From: Planctomycetaceae bacterium
GTDB lineage: Bacteria; Planctomycetota; Phycisphaerae; Tepidisphaerales; Tepidisphaeraceae
Direction of reading: 5' to 3'
DNA length: 64,000 nt
Assembly (NCBI GenBank): GCA_027487775.1
Contig: JAIYCY010000025.1
Coordinates: 62,001-126,000 of the forward strand
Shown here: piece after piece, positions 18,524 through 31,098 of the stretch
Layout of the letters: the number at the start of each line of letters is the position of its first letter
How positions within the stretch are numbered: position 1 is the first letter of the stretch
Translations under genes and position numbers: made by a program
Notes under the pieces: model-generated
Told to the model about the DNA's origin: nothing
The model's database searches: none
Seen by the model: only the letters and a program-made list of their open reading frames with translations

Positions 18524-19633
18524 GTGTCGAGTTCCTCCTCCAACTTCGTCGATTCCTGCGTCGCCGCCAGTGTCGACTCAGCACGCTCTGTCGCGCGCGC
18601 TTCTCGCGGACGTCCGACCGGCCAGAAGCTCATCAAACTTCTCTCGACCAAGAAGCGCATTCTCATCTCCACGCATATGCACCCCGACCCCGATGCGCTC
18701 GCCAGCAGCATCGGCCTACGCGCGCTCATTCGTCACGCGCTGCCCGATCACGACGTGACGGTTGCCATCAAAGGCACGTTCGGCGGAGGGCTCAACAAGG
18801 GCTTCGCGCAACTCAGCAACCTTGAACTTGCAACGTGGGACGATGCACGGCTTCCGGATTTCGATGCCATCGTGCTGACCGATGTCCAGCCCAACTTCGC
18901 CTACAGCCCACTTCCTGCAGGTGTGATGCCGCTCGCGATCGTCGATCATCACCGCTCGCGCGGCAGACGACCCAAGGTACCGTTCTGCGACATCCGAACC
19001 GACGTCGGTGCGGCGGCCAGCATTGTCTTCGGATACCTGATGGAGCTCGACGTCCCCATCGATCCCACACTCGCCGCCACGCTGCTCTATGCCATCGAAA
19101 CCGATCTCTCCGGCGCAGCGGGTCAGCCCGGCGAACTCGACAACATCGCCCTCTCCAGCCTCACGCTCCGCGCGGATCCTCGAAAGCTCTATCAGATGCG
19201 GCACTCGCCGCTCCCGCAGGCTTACTTCGCAACGATGCAGCGAGGCCTCGCGAGTGCGATGCTCGCCCCGCCCGTCCTCGCGACACACCTCGGCGAGGTC
19301 GAAACCCCCGAAATGCCCGCCGTCATCGCCGACTCACTCCTGCGACTCGACGGCATCGACTGGGTCCTCGCCACCGCGATCCACAATGGTCGCTTCGTCC
19401 TCTCACTTCGCACCCATAGCAAAGGCAACGCCGGCGAACTGATTCGATCGCTCGTCGACCGGCTCGGCGAAGGCGGAGGTCATCGCACCAAGGCCGGTGG
19501 ATTCATCCGTCCTGAGCGTGCCCGATCCATCGACGCGATCTGCAAACTTCTACGCACCCGCCTCGCTCACGCCGTCAATCTGCCTGCCGACGTGCGTTTC
19601 ACTCGACTCATCTCCGCGCCCGTCTCCGACTAA
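18524..19633 (+). CDS. DHH-family phosphoesterase (NrnA/oligoribonuclease-like)
   Basis: A 369-residue DHH/DHHA1 protein. Metal-binding motifs are HMHPDPDALASS at residues 51-62, LTDVQPN near 117, VDHHRS near 140, and the DHHA1 domain carries LGEGGGHRTKAGG near 328-340. NrnA-type enzymes degrade nano-RNA or cyclic dinucleotide products and may dephosphorylate pAp. The metal motif reads HPDPD, in the position of the family's HxDPDAxGS. The start is GTG with a weak ribosome site; the first 30 residues are Ser/Ala-rich and may not belong to the fold. Confidence 0.9.
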   Translation: MSSSSSNFVDSCVAASVDSARSVARASRGRPTGQKLIKLLSTKKRILISTHMHPDPDALASSIGLRALIRHALPDHDVTVAIKGTFGGGLNKGFAQLSNLELATWDDARLPDFDAIVLTDVQPNFAYSPLPAGVMPLAIVDHHRSRGRRPKVPFCDIRTDVGAAASIVFGYLMELDVPIDPTLAATLLYAIETDLSGAAGQPGELDNIALSSLTLRADPRKLYQMRHSPLPQAYFATMQRGLASAMLAPPVLATHLGEVETPEMPAVIADSLLRLDGIDWVLATAIHNGRFVLSLRTHSKGNAGELIRSLVDRLGEGGGHRTKAGGFIRPERARSIDAICKLLRTRLAHAVNLPADVRFTRLISAPVSD

Positions 19634-19650
19634 TCCGAACAGATCGGCGT

Positions 19651-20970
19651 CTAAAGCACATACCGCATTCGGCTCACACACCACTGCACCACGCGGTCCC
19701 GCGTCGGACGCCTCCGCCAATGCGAAAGATCGAACCGATGCGAGTAGAGGACGTCGTGGTCGATGAGCCGTTCAACGGTGGCGGTGAACTCCGTCGATTC
19801 GATGACTGCCGACAATTCGAGGTTGAATTCGATGCTTCGATAGTCGAGGTTCGTCGAGCCGATCATGGCAAATCGTCCGTCGACCGTCATGGTCTTGGCA
19901 TGCAGCACCGCCCCCTGCCGCTCAAAGACCTCCACACCCGCCGACAACAATCGCTGATAGAAGCTTCGCGCCGCAACGATCATGAAATTCCAGTCGCTCA
20001 TCCCGCCAAAGATCAACTGCACCTTCACCCCGCGTTTTGCCGCTTCGCACAACTCATCCACCAGGACGTCGTCCGGCGCGAAGTATGCCATCACCATGCG
20101 GATCGACTTCCGCGCATTGTGAATCAGTCCATAGAGCATTGGCCTGAGCGGACTGACCAGCGTCGGAACGCTGCCGAGCAGCGCAAAGGGCCCGGTCACC
20201 TCCGCGGGCGGATGCGTGGGTCTGGGCGTGATAAAGGGATCCGCGCTGCGTGATCGTCCCAGACGCGGGCCGCGAAGTTCACGTGCAAGCCGGAGGTTGT
20301 GCACGGTCAGTGCTCGTCGAATCGGCCCGCCTCGCTGTGTGTATCGCCACGTCCGGGCAAAGGCCTCGCGCAGCGCCGCCGCGCTAGGACCGACAACGCC
20401 AACCGCGTTGTCGCGCATGAGCCAGCTCACCTTCGCACGCTCATCAATCCATTTGCCCGCGTATTCATCCCCAATATTCAGCCCCCCAAGCCCGCCGACG
20501 TGGTCATCGATCACCAGGAGCTTCCGATGATCCCGCTGAAAAGGCCGCCAACTGTAACGACACTCCCAGGGCCTGATCTGATGAAACTCCGCCAGATGCA
20601 CACCCGCTCTTTTCATTTGCTTGAACATCGCGCGTTTCGGGTGGCTCGATCCGAAACTATCGACGATCGCATACACGTCCACGCCCTCGCGCGCTTTGGT
20701 AGAGAGCAAATCCGCAAACGCTCGCCCCGTCGCATCAAAACGCATGATGTAAACTTCAATGCCGATGCGAAACCGCGCCCGCTCGATCGCATCAAACGCC
20801 GCCCGCAACGCCTCGCCGTCCTTCAGCAAATAGAGCTTGGTCCCGTCCGGCAACGTCGTCGGGTCGGGCGTGTGCCACCCGTCGTCATCCGGACCCGGAC
20901 GCATGTTCAACCCGAAGAATGTCCGGTCGGGACTCGCTGCGTTCGGTTGTGGTAAATCTGCATCGGCCAT
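19651..20970 (-). CDS. Phospholipase D-family cardiolipin synthase-like protein
   Basis: A 439-residue protein with two HKD motifs: HRKLLVIDDHVGGLGG near residue 150 and LHAKTMTVDGRFAMIGSTN near 355, both followed by the N/GG-type residues of active PLD phosphatidyltransferases. It lacks the N-terminal membrane helices of E. coli ClsA and is closer in shape to ClsB. Cardiolipin or related phospholipid synthesis at the membrane is the likely role. It lies 70 bp downstream of uppS on the same strand and is convergent with the DHH gene, with only 17 bp between the stops. Confidence 0.87.
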   Translation of the reverse strand: MADADLPQPNAASPDRTFFGLNMRPGPDDDGWHTPDPTTLPDGTKLYLLKDGEALRAAFDAIERARFRIGIEVYIMRFDATGRAFADLLSTKAREGVDVYAIVDSFGSSHPKRAMFKQMKRAGVHLAEFHQIRPWECRYSWRPFQRDHRKLLVIDDHVGGLGGLNIGDEYAGKWIDERAKVSWLMRDNAVGVVGPSAAALREAFARTWRYTQRGGPIRRALTVHNLRLARELRGPRLGRSRSADPFITPRPTHPPAEVTGPFALLGSVPTLVSPLRPMLYGLIHNARKSIRMVMAYFAPDDVLVDELCEAAKRGVKVQLIFGGMSDWNFMIVAARSFYQRLLSAGVEVFERQGAVLHAKTMTVDGRFAMIGSTNLDYRSIEFNLELSAVIESTEFTATVERLIDHDVLYSHRFDLSHWRRRPTRDRVVQWCVSRMRYVL

Positions 20971-21042
20971 CACAATAGTCTTTTCGCCTGCACTGCATCA
21001 TGTTGATGAAAGAGTCCGCCCTCACACATCAATCTCATCAGA

Positions 21043-21825
21043 TCATGGCGTCGCCGCCGGCGACTTCCGCAGCGTGTTGGTGTGGTCGAGCGCGCCGAAT
21101 CTGCGGTTCCGCTTGGAATAATCAACGATCGCCTTGTGCAGATCGTTTGGCGAATAGTCCGGCCAGAGTTGATCGGTCACGTGCAACTCCGCGTAGCTGA
21201 TCTGCCACAAAAGATAGTTGCTCACACGCATTTCTCCCGCAGTCCTGATGAGCAGATCGACGTCCGGCATGTCACGCGTATACAGATGCTGTTGGATCAG
21301 CGCCTCGTCCACGTCGGCAGGATCCAATTCCCCAGAGCGAACCTTGGTCGCGATCGCCTTCACAGCATCCGCGATCTCGGCACGACTCCCGTAGTTCAGC
21401 GCCAGCGTGAGCGTCAGCCCCGTATGGCTCGCTGTCAGATCCAGCGTCTTCTGCACCTCGTCCAAAACCGGTTCGGGAAGATGATCCAGCCTTCCGATCT
21501 GGTTGAACCTGATGTTGTTCTCCAGCATCGTCTTTCGCTCGGATTGCAGATATTGAATGTACATCTGCATCAGGAACGAGACTTCGTCGGCAGGCCTTCG
21601 CCAATTCTCAATGCTGAAGCTGTAGAGGGTGAGATAGTTGGGCCTGCCCGTGCGATCGCGCAATCGAGCACATTCGGTCACGATTTCCCGCACGCTTATC
21701 GCCCCGCGCTCGTGCCCACGTACACGCTCCTGCCCCTGTCGGACTGCCCAACGTCCATTCCCATCCATAATGATGGCAATGTGCTCAGGCATACGTTCGG
21801 GCGGGATTCCATCCAGCAGGCTCAT
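21043..21825 (-). CDS. uppS: Isoprenyl transferase (undecaprenyl pyrophosphate synthase)
   Basis: A 260-residue cis-prenyltransferase that makes the C55 lipid carrier for cell-wall precursors. Motifs in order: HIAIIMDGNGRWA (catalytic Asp21), SFSIENWRRP, and the C-terminal LLIRTAGEMRVSNYLLWQ with the RxxxxRxSxxLxW/P-type substrate-binding block. The ATG at residue MSLLDG is chosen; a TTG 18 bases upstream is an alternative. It is divergent from the DUF2752 gene with only about 75 bp between starts. Confidence 0.95.
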   Translation of the reverse strand: MSLLDGIPPERMPEHIAIIMDGNGRWAVRQGQERVRGHERGAISVREIVTECARLRDRTGRPNYLTLYSFSIENWRRPADEVSFLMQMYIQYLQSERKTMLENNIRFNQIGRLDHLPEPVLDEVQKTLDLTASHTGLTLTLALNYGSRAEIADAVKAIATKVRSGELDPADVDEALIQQHLYTRDMPDVDLLIRTAGEMRVSNYLLWQISYAELHVTDQLWPDYSPNDLHKAIVDYSKRNRRFGALDHTNTLRKSPAATP

Positions 21826-21899
21826 ACCTTCAAATATACTCAACCGCTTCCGTCGGGTCGATCGAACTTCTACGGCAACTCATTTATGATGCCGAGGTC

Positions 21900-22367
21900 G
21901 TGAACCCCACACCCATCATCTTTGCCCAGCAGCATCCAGTGCCCCGGCTCGGTTGGCTTCCTCGCCTGCTCGCGCTGTTGCTTGCCTTGGGCTCACTGAC
22001 CGTGCTCATCATCGGCGCGCGTCTTTCACCCGATCCCGCCGGTACGGGCACGCACACGCAGCTTGGACTTGCCCCGTGTGGCCTGATGAAAAACGCCGGC
22101 CTCCCCTGCATGACCTGCGGTATGACCACCAGCTATGCGCTCATGCTCGAAGGTCGGCCGCTCGCATCGTTCATCAATCAGCCGATGGGCGCGGTTTTAT
22201 GCTTCGCAACGGCGCTGATGTTCTGGGCCGGTGCGTATGCCGCCTTGACCGGTCTGCCCGGCATGCCGTGGCTCAATCGCTACCCCACGACGCGGCAGGT
22301 CGTTGTGATTATCGTGCTGCTCATCCTGGCCTGGGGCTATAAGATCGCGGTCGTCGTCTCGCGCTAA
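21900..22367 (+). CDS. DUF2752 membrane protein
   Basis: A 155-residue protein with three hydrophobic helices (about 20-42, 95-115, 133-152) and the DUF2752 signature CGLMKNAGLPCMTCGMTTSY between the first and second. The paired Cys in PCMTCG and the following helix are conserved in this family, which is common in planctomycetes and Bacteroidetes; its function is unknown. The start is GTG with GAGGT upstream. Confidence 0.85.
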   Translation: MNPTPIIFAQQHPVPRLGWLPRLLALLLALGSLTVLIIGARLSPDPAGTGTHTQLGLAPCGLMKNAGLPCMTCGMTTSYALMLEGRPLASFINQPMGAVLCFATALMFWAGAYAALTGLPGMPWLNRYPTTRQVVVIIVLLILAWGYKIAVVVSR

Positions 22368-22402
22368 ACTTCATCCATCAACGCCCAACCGGCAGACCCA
22401 TC

Positions 22403-25740
<3,338 letters not shown>

Positions 25741-25750
<10 letters not shown>

Positions 25751-25840
25751 CCCCTCGGGCGGCACAATCGCTCAACAGGCAGCGCAATCGCTCGACAGGC
25801 AGCGGGATCGCTCGACAGGTAGCGGGATCGCTCGCCGAAG
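25741..25840. repeat. Tandem array, five units of exactly 20 bp, spanning a stop codon
   Basis: Consensus AGCGSRATCGCTCGACAGGC. Units 3 and 4 differ at three positions. The first unit (AGCGCGATAGCCCCTCGGGC) contains the last codons and the TAG stop of the ComEA-like gene and matches unit 3 at 14 of 20 positions. The array then runs 90 bp into the spacer before a sigma-54 activator gene ending on the other strand. Confidence 0.85.
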
Positions 25841-26051
25841 TCATCGAGGCGAACGGGACGAGGATGCGCCATAAAAACACCCGAACCGCGGCCAGTTCCG
25901 GGACCGCGGCTCTAGGGTGTTCTCCAGACGGTTGTGGATCGATTTCGATCGGCGTCGCTGGGTTGCGATCAGATTCGATCAACAGTGCATTTGTTTTGAT
26001 CAACGATGGAACACTGCATTGCTCAAGTCTGTTCCATGTGGGTTGTTTGTT

Positions 26052-27233
26052 TCATTCGTGGGGGAGTTTGACCTTGAGTTTTGCCATGCGTCGACCGAGG
26101 CGTTGGATGTTGATGCCGAGCATGCGCGCCGCCGCCGCCTTATTGAAGGCCGATCGTCGCAGTGCTTCGGTGATCGCGCGTCGTTCGAGATCGATCAGGC
26201 AAAGTTCGCTGAATGCGTCGCGTTTGGTGCCGTTGCCACGGACGCGTTCGGGGAGATTTTCCGCTTCGATCGAATCTCCGGTAGAGAGGACGTGAGCATG
26301 TTCGATCGCGTTGGCGAGTTCACGCACGTTGCCGGGCCAGGGATAGCTGCGAAGGATTTCGATTGCGCCGGCGGAAAGTTTGCGGGTGGGTTCGTCGTAG
26401 AGGTCGGCCTGCAGTTCGAGGAAGTGCCGGGCGAGCGGAACGATGTCCCCGGGCCTTTCCCGCAGCGGCGGAAGGTGGAGCGTCACGACATTGAGTCGGA
26501 AGAAGAGGTCTTCCCGGAACAGTTGCTCGGAGACCATTTGACGTAGGTCGCGATGCGTGGCACAGACGATGCGGATATCGACCGGACGCGGTTTGGTGTC
26601 GCCGACTGGGACGACAGCCTTGTCCTGAATGACGCGAAGGAGTTTGGCTTGGAGACTGACGGAGAGTTCGCCGATCTCGTCGAGGAAGAGCGTGCCGGTG
26701 TCGGCGGATCGGATGAAGCCGATGCTATCACGTGCCGCGCCGGTGAATGCGCCCTTGACGTGCCCAAAGAGTTGGCTTTCAAAGAGCGTATCGGTCATGG
26801 CCGAGCAATCGACGACGACGAACGGTTTACTTTCGCGATCGGATTGGGCGTGGATGTGCCGTGCGAGCATTTCCTTACCGGTTCCCGTCTCGCCGAGCAG
26901 CAGCACGGTGCAACGGCGCGAGGCGATCGAGGAAGCAATGTCGCGAATACTGGTCAGAGCCGGCGATTCTCCGATGATCAGGCCGGACCGCTTGGGCGGA
27001 CGCGTCTCAGAGCCCAGCCGATCGCCGAGCAGCATTTCATCAGCGGGTGCAGATAGATCGGCTGCCCGTGACTTGAGTTGGGATTCGAGTGTCGTTTCAG
27101 CGCGAAGGGACAACGAGGCGTCGGGCCTGCTCGGACCCATCGCTTCGAGATCGCTCGAGTTCTCCCTGTCTCTGGCTGACATACCTGCACACTCCGCAGC
27201 ATGCTCCGCTGCACGGATTGCCTGACAACGCAT
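26052..27233 (-). CDS. Sigma-54-dependent activator without receiver domain
   Basis: A 393-residue enhancer-binding protein. Residues 1-85 are poorly structured and contain no receiver, GAF or PAS domain. The AAA+ core has Walker A GETGTGKE at 114-121, GAFTGA at 161-166 and Walker B GTLFLDEIGEL. A Fis-type helix-turn-helix ends the protein (FNKAAAARMLGINIQRLGRR). Without an input domain it may be controlled by expression level or a partner, like PspF. GGTGAG precedes the ATG. A 28-bp inverted repeat lies about 85 bp upstream. Confidence 0.9.
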   Translation of the reverse strand: MRCQAIRAAEHAAECAGMSARDRENSSDLEAMGPSRPDASLSLRAETTLESQLKSRAADLSAPADEMLLGDRLGSETRPPKRSGLIIGESPALTSIRDIASSIASRRCTVLLLGETGTGKEMLARHIHAQSDRESKPFVVVDCSAMTDTLFESQLFGHVKGAFTGAARDSIGFIRSADTGTLFLDEIGELSVSLQAKLLRVIQDKAVVPVGDTKPRPVDIRIVCATHRDLRQMVSEQLFREDLFFRLNVVTLHLPPLRERPGDIVPLARHFLELQADLYDEPTRKLSAGAIEILRSYPWPGNVRELANAIEHAHVLSTGDSIEAENLPERVRGNGTKRDAFSELCLIDLERRAITEALRRSAFNKAAAARMLGINIQRLGRRMAKLKVKLPHE

Positions 27234-27318
27234 TTCTCACCACCCGGCGCACTCCTTGCCCGGGACAATGTAGAGGTATCCCGACCTGCAGACCAAAGCA
27301 AGCAAATCTCATCAGAAT

Positions 27319-27346
27319 GACAGAATCGTATATCCGATATTCTGTC
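27319..27346. promoter_or_regulatory. Candidate operator: 8-bp inverted repeat upstream of the sigma-54 activator
   Basis: GACAGAAT and ATTCTGTC flank a 12-base AT-rich spacer, in an otherwise GC-rich 240-bp intergenic region. The site is 86 bp upstream of the activator's start on the minus strand and about 130 bp beyond the end of the ASCH-like gene. The spacing would suit a dimeric helix-turn-helix regulator, possibly the activator itself. No protein is assigned. Confidence 0.4.
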
Positions 27347-27477
27347 GCCACGGCGAACGGAAACGGGGATGCGCCGCCCATGACGCCTCTGAGGACGGCG
27401 GGAAGAATGGCCGATAAATTCAGATCGAGCAGATGTTTACGCGAGAGACATCTTGACCCTTCACCCCCGGCCCGGCG

Positions 27478-28299
27478 TTAGGGAATGGGCTGATCGTCGG
27501 AAGCGGGCTTGTCGGCGTCGTTCGGCTGAAAGCCGACGACCCACACCCACGGATTGGCATCCCATCCCATCCCAAGCGGTGCATAAATCCGGTCCCAAGT
27601 CTCACGAAACCACCAAAGCGGATCCTGATCGGGCGCCACGTGTCCGGCACCCTCCGAGATCGCCGACTTCGAGTCGAGTTCGTGGAGTCGCTCGATGCGG
27701 ACCTCGGTGACGCGCAGCATCAGACGGGCGGCCTCTTTGGGCATGTATCGCGGACTCTTCCATCTCACGCGGCGCCCGGGCTCTCCGCCGTCGGGGACTA
27801 GCCTTGCCAGGATCGCGCGGCCGTCCGGATCGCGCGCCCATTTTTCTTTGACGTATAGAAGTGAGCCGACCGATCCGTACGCCCGCACGATCGGATTCTG
27901 AAACTCATCCACCCAGTCCGACGCCGTCGCAGAGACAAGATTCGGTTGTGGCCTGACGGGCCGTCGTGTGACCCGCTTGGCTCCCGCGACGATCGCATTG
28001 ACGAGCGCGTCTTCGAATCCGATGCCGATCGCGCCGGAGAGCAACGTCCCCTTCTTCGGTCCGCTGGAACGGCTCGAAGATGCGCGGCCGTGGTTGACAG
28101 GCACGGATGGCTGCAATGCAGTCACGGGATCGGCGTGAGGTTTGGGACCGACGTTCTGCGTGCGGTCGGAAAGAGATCGCCTCAAATGCCCCGCAAGCCT
28201 TTCGCGTGCGCCCGTTTGCGTAGCGAGGTCATCCGCTTTCGCTGCACGGTCAGCCGCCGAATTGGCGCGCGGCTCAGCTTCACCTTGAGTATCACTCAT
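27478..28299 (-). CDS. ASCH-like protein of phage 'morphogenetic' type
   Basis: A 273-residue protein whose C-terminal 165 residues follow the known phage ASCH-like family in order: NAIVAGAKRVTRRPV, SLLYVKEKWA, VRWKSPRYMPKEAARLMLRV, TEVRIERLHELDSKSAISEG, and the closing RETWDRIYAPLGMGWDANPW. The fold is related to RNA-binding ASCH/PUA domains; its role in phages is not settled. The first 90 residues are low complexity and are not part of the family. GGGGAG precedes the chosen ATG. No other phage gene is nearby, so it looks like a single captured gene. Confidence 0.75.
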   Translation of the reverse strand: MSDTQGEAEPRANSAADRAAKADDLATQTGARERLAGHLRRSLSDRTQNVGPKPHADPVTALQPSVPVNHGRASSSRSSGPKKGTLLSGAIGIGFEDALVNAIVAGAKRVTRRPVRPQPNLVSATASDWVDEFQNPIVRAYGSVGSLLYVKEKWARDPDGRAILARLVPDGGEPGRRVRWKSPRYMPKEAARLMLRVTEVRIERLHELDSKSAISEGAGHVAPDQDPLWWFRETWDRIYAPLGMGWDANPWVWVVGFQPNDADKPASDDQPIP

Positions 28300-28385
28300 C
28301 CATCTCCCCAAACTTCGTCTGCGTCATGGCGCGACATGATACGCACGACATCGTGACAATGTCTGTGCGGCTCAATTAAACAGAT

Positions 28386-28805
28386 TCAGCGTGCCCAGCG
28401 CAGCGTGAGCTGAAAGTCGGCGGCGTTGGGGCTTGTGCTTTGGATGACGATGGAGTCGGGGACGTTCGGGTTGAACGTCTTTGTGAGCGGGCCGACGCTG
28501 CTGACAGGCAGTCCGTTCTGATCGATGAACGTGCCGGTGTAATCGACGTAGAGCGTTCTGTTGGTGGCCGCCCGAATGGGAACGGTGACGATCAGATGCT
28601 GGCTGACCGAGTCGCGCTGGGTCACCGGCACGCCGACGGCGAGTTGTCGGGCGAGTGATTTGTCTGCGAAGCTGATTTGCGGGGCTTCGTATGGATCAAA
28701 GCGGCCCTGAATGGGCTTACTCACCTGATTGCAGCCGACCATCAACGGGCCGACCGATACCGTCAAACCGATCGCCAACGCGGCGGACATTTTTCGGAAG
28801 CTCAT
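28386..28805 (-). CDS. YcfL-like (DUF1425) lipoprotein
   Basis: A 139-residue lipoprotein with lipobox PLMVGC at residues 20-25. The mature part has the YcfL/DUF1425 pattern: VSQHLIVTVPIRAATNRTLY, then DYTGTFIDQNGLPV and a closing strand ADFQLTLRW. In gammaproteobacteria ycfL lies beside lpoB; here LpoB-like genes are 1.5-3 kb away, which supports the assignment. It sits downstream of the Pro-rich lipoprotein gene on the same strand. Confidence 0.75.
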   Translation of the reverse strand: MSFRKMSAALAIGLTVSVGPLMVGCNQVSKPIQGRFDPYEAPQISFADKSLARQLAVGVPVTQRDSVSQHLIVTVPIRAATNRTLYVDYTGTFIDQNGLPVSSVGPLTKTFNPNVPDSIVIQSTSPNAADFQLTLRWAR

Positions 28806-28906
28806 AGGAAGTCTTTCGGCAAAGGGTTTTGAAATTGGGTTTCTATTTCTGAGTCATGCGTGATGGAATCAAACATGTGTCGTGCAATGAGCGATATCCC
28901 TCGTGC

Positions 28907-30049
28907 TTATGGGGATGCTGCTGGCGCGGGGTCTGGGGCGGGTGATGGGAGCGGCTCCGGGGCTGGCGCTGGTGCCGGTGTTGGTACCGGCGTTGGCGCA
29001 GGTGTTGGTGCCGGTGCTGGCGCGGGTTCTGTAGTTGGAGCAATCGGCGGAACCTGCGGGGCTGCTTGCGTGGGCATCGAAGCTGGTGCGGGCGGCGGGG
29101 GCAGGTTTTCCCAAGCGCCGGTGAGTTTGAGCATGACGACACGACTGAGGTATCGCGCGTGTTTCTGGATTTGTGTTTTGGTGAGTGGCGGCGCGACATC
29201 GACGAACGCCCGCGCGAGGCTTTCCCCGCCGCGTGTATTGATCGCTTCGGCGAGCATGCGAACGCCCAGACCCTTTGACGTTTGTTGTGTCGGTCGAGCC
29301 TGAACCTGAACGAGGACGTCGGCGTCGAGCGTCTCGGCGATGAGTCGAAGCGCGGCCGTCTGCCCGGTTTCGATCTGACGGATTTGCTGATCGGTCAGGC
29401 GTGTTCGCGCCATGCCCGGGGACACAAGCGTCACACGACCGCCTGAAGAAAGCAGATCTGTCATGACGAGTTCGAATGCGTCGTAGTCGATCCGCTTGGC
29501 AGCCACTTCGTCATACTGGCCTGGCGGAAGGTAGATTTCGACGCTTCCATCGAATCGCCTGCCAGGCGCATCCACACGCACGCCTGCGAGGCGTTGCTCT
29601 TCGGTGGTGCCGATGAGATTTCCCTCCATGGTTCGATTGACATAGACAGCGATGCGTGGGGCACCGACCGCGCGATAGGCATCGACAAACAGAGGTTGTT
29701 CGGGCGGAGCCTGTGTGACGATGGGCGGATCGTCGAACGGAATCACGGCAGGCGGAAGCGGCGGTGCATCGTCGATGATCGGCTTGGGCATCACATGCGT
29801 TCGCATCGGGCCTGCGCCCACAGGCGCAGTTTCCACGCGTGGTGGCGGGGGCGGAGCAGCGCATCCACCCAAAAGACCTCCACCCATCAAGCCGGAGATG
29901 AACACGACAGCAGTGGTGAGCGTCGCGAGCGACCCGGTCGATGTTCGCGCCATCGCCTTCAGCTTCGGAACAATCACGTTGGGAGCTTGTCCGATCGTCT
30001 TGGACGCCTGCCCGTTCGTCTTCGACCGCCATCTTGATTCTTGAGTCAT
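28907..30049 (-). CDS. Pro-rich lipoprotein with CsgG/LpoB-like domain
   Basis: A 380-residue lipoprotein. A hydrophobic segment ends in a lipobox-like LLGGC (about residue 58) followed by a Pro-rich linker. The central domain has the alternating strands and helices of CsgG/LpoB-type proteins: RIAVYVNRTMEGN, DYDAFELVMTDLLSSGGRV, ADVLVQVQARPTQ. The last 40 residues are an almost pure PAPAPT repeat, suited to crossing or lying along the cell wall. AAAGG precedes the ATG. Divergent from the first LpoB-like gene, so the shared 260 bp carries both promoters. Confidence 0.7.
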   Translation of the reverse strand: MTQESRWRSKTNGQASKTIGQAPNVIVPKLKAMARTSTGSLATLTTAVVFISGLMGGGLLGGCAAPPPPPRVETAPVGAGPMRTHVMPKPIIDDAPPLPPAVIPFDDPPIVTQAPPEQPLFVDAYRAVGAPRIAVYVNRTMEGNLIGTTEEQRLAGVRVDAPGRRFDGSVEIYLPPGQYDEVAAKRIDYDAFELVMTDLLSSGGRVTLVSPGMARTRLTDQQIRQIETGQTAALRLIAETLDADVLVQVQARPTQQTSKGLGVRMLAEAINTRGGESLARAFVDVAPPLTKTQIQKHARYLSRVVMLKLTGAWENLPPPPAPASMPTQAAPQVPPIAPTTEPAPAPAPTPAPTPVPTPAPAPAPEPLPSPAPDPAPAASP

Positions 30050-30311
30050 AGAAAACCTTTCCTTCTGCCACTTGGACACCTGGCCTTGGTCTGGGGTTAG
30101 GCCGCGGGGCCTCTGCCGAGGGAATTGACATCCCGACAAACCATTTAAGCGATCGCGTGTCTGCTCAACCAACACTTCAAGCTTCGACGAGGCAGCGACA
30201 CTGTCAAGTCGGACGGCGGCGTTGCAAGTTGTTCGATTGTCTGACAGACTTGGCGATGTCATCTTGAGATATCGGTGCATTGAAGAGACCACGACACGGA
30301 AGGATCGAATC

Positions 30312-30920
30312 ATGAACAAGACCAGAATCACGGCAACGATGTTCGGCGGGACCCTGCTTGCCCTTTCGATGGTGGCGGGCGGATGTGCGAGTTCGCAGCC
30401 TGGGAGTTACGAGCGTGCGCGTCCGCCGGTCGATCGACTTGATTCGCGTGATCGAGGCTTGCAAAGCAAGGATGTGGTCAGCGCGAGCGAATCGATGGCC
30501 AACGACCTGCTTCAGAATCCGGAACTGAACTTCTCCGAAGGTCAGTGGAAGATCGTGGTCGGGAAGGTTCGCAACAACACCGCGACGGCGCGTCAGGACC
30601 TGATGGTGTTCCTGCAGCGTTTGCGCGTCCGCCTCGCCCAGCAGTCGGCGGGCCGGGTCGCGTTGATCCAGAATCGAGACGACTTCCGTGCGATGCAGTC
30701 GGCAGAGCTCGAACAAGGCGCCTCCGACGAATTCGAGCAAGGCGCTGGCATGGCTCAGCCGGGACCGGCTGGCATTCAGCCGCATTACATGCTCGATTGC
30801 CTCGTCAGCGATCTGCCCGGCCGTGGGACGAACTATTATGTCTTCGAGTTCCAACTCACCAGTCTCCGCGATCGACGTATCGTCTGGACGAACATGTATG
30901 AAGTGAAGGTGGAACGGTAA
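30312..30920 (+). CDS. LpoB-like lipoprotein 1
   Basis: A 202-residue lipoprotein (lipobox MVAGGC). The mature part matches the LpoB-like family plan: KIVVGKVRNNTATARQDLMV, RLRVRLAQQSAGRVALIQNR, PHYMLDCLVSDLP and the closing YVFEFQLTSLRDRRIVWTNM. E. coli LpoB activates penicillin-binding protein 1b from the outer membrane; whether this protein does so is not known. A second paralogue follows 180 bp downstream. AAGGAT precedes the ATG. Confidence 0.78.
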   Translation: MNKTRITATMFGGTLLALSMVAGGCASSQPGSYERARPPVDRLDSRDRGLQSKDVVSASESMANDLLQNPELNFSEGQWKIVVGKVRNNTATARQDLMVFLQRLRVRLAQQSAGRVALIQNRDDFRAMQSAELEQGASDEFEQGAGMAQPGPAGIQPHYMLDCLVSDLPGRGTNYYVFEFQLTSLRDRRIVWTNMYEVKVER

Positions 30921-31019
30921 GCAAATGGTCTTGGCCCGTCGGATACACCGGACGAACCGGCAGGAGTCTTCACTTGCCCAAGCGCAGGTGAGTGCGAGCC
31001 AAGTCTTGGCGAATACCGA

Positions 31020-31064
31020 CCGACCATGACTTGACCGACCATGGCTCGACCGTCGATGGCTCGA
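31020..31064. repeat. Tandem array, three units of 15 bp
   Basis: CCGACCATGACTTGA, CCGACCATGGCTCGA and CCGTCGATGGCTCGA lie head to tail between the two LpoB-like genes, ending 34 bp before the second start codon. Each contains an ATG or near-ATG that leads to no useful frame. Confidence 0.75.
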
Positions 31065-31098
31065 CATCTGAACGAAAACTTTGCGCCGATGATTCTCC

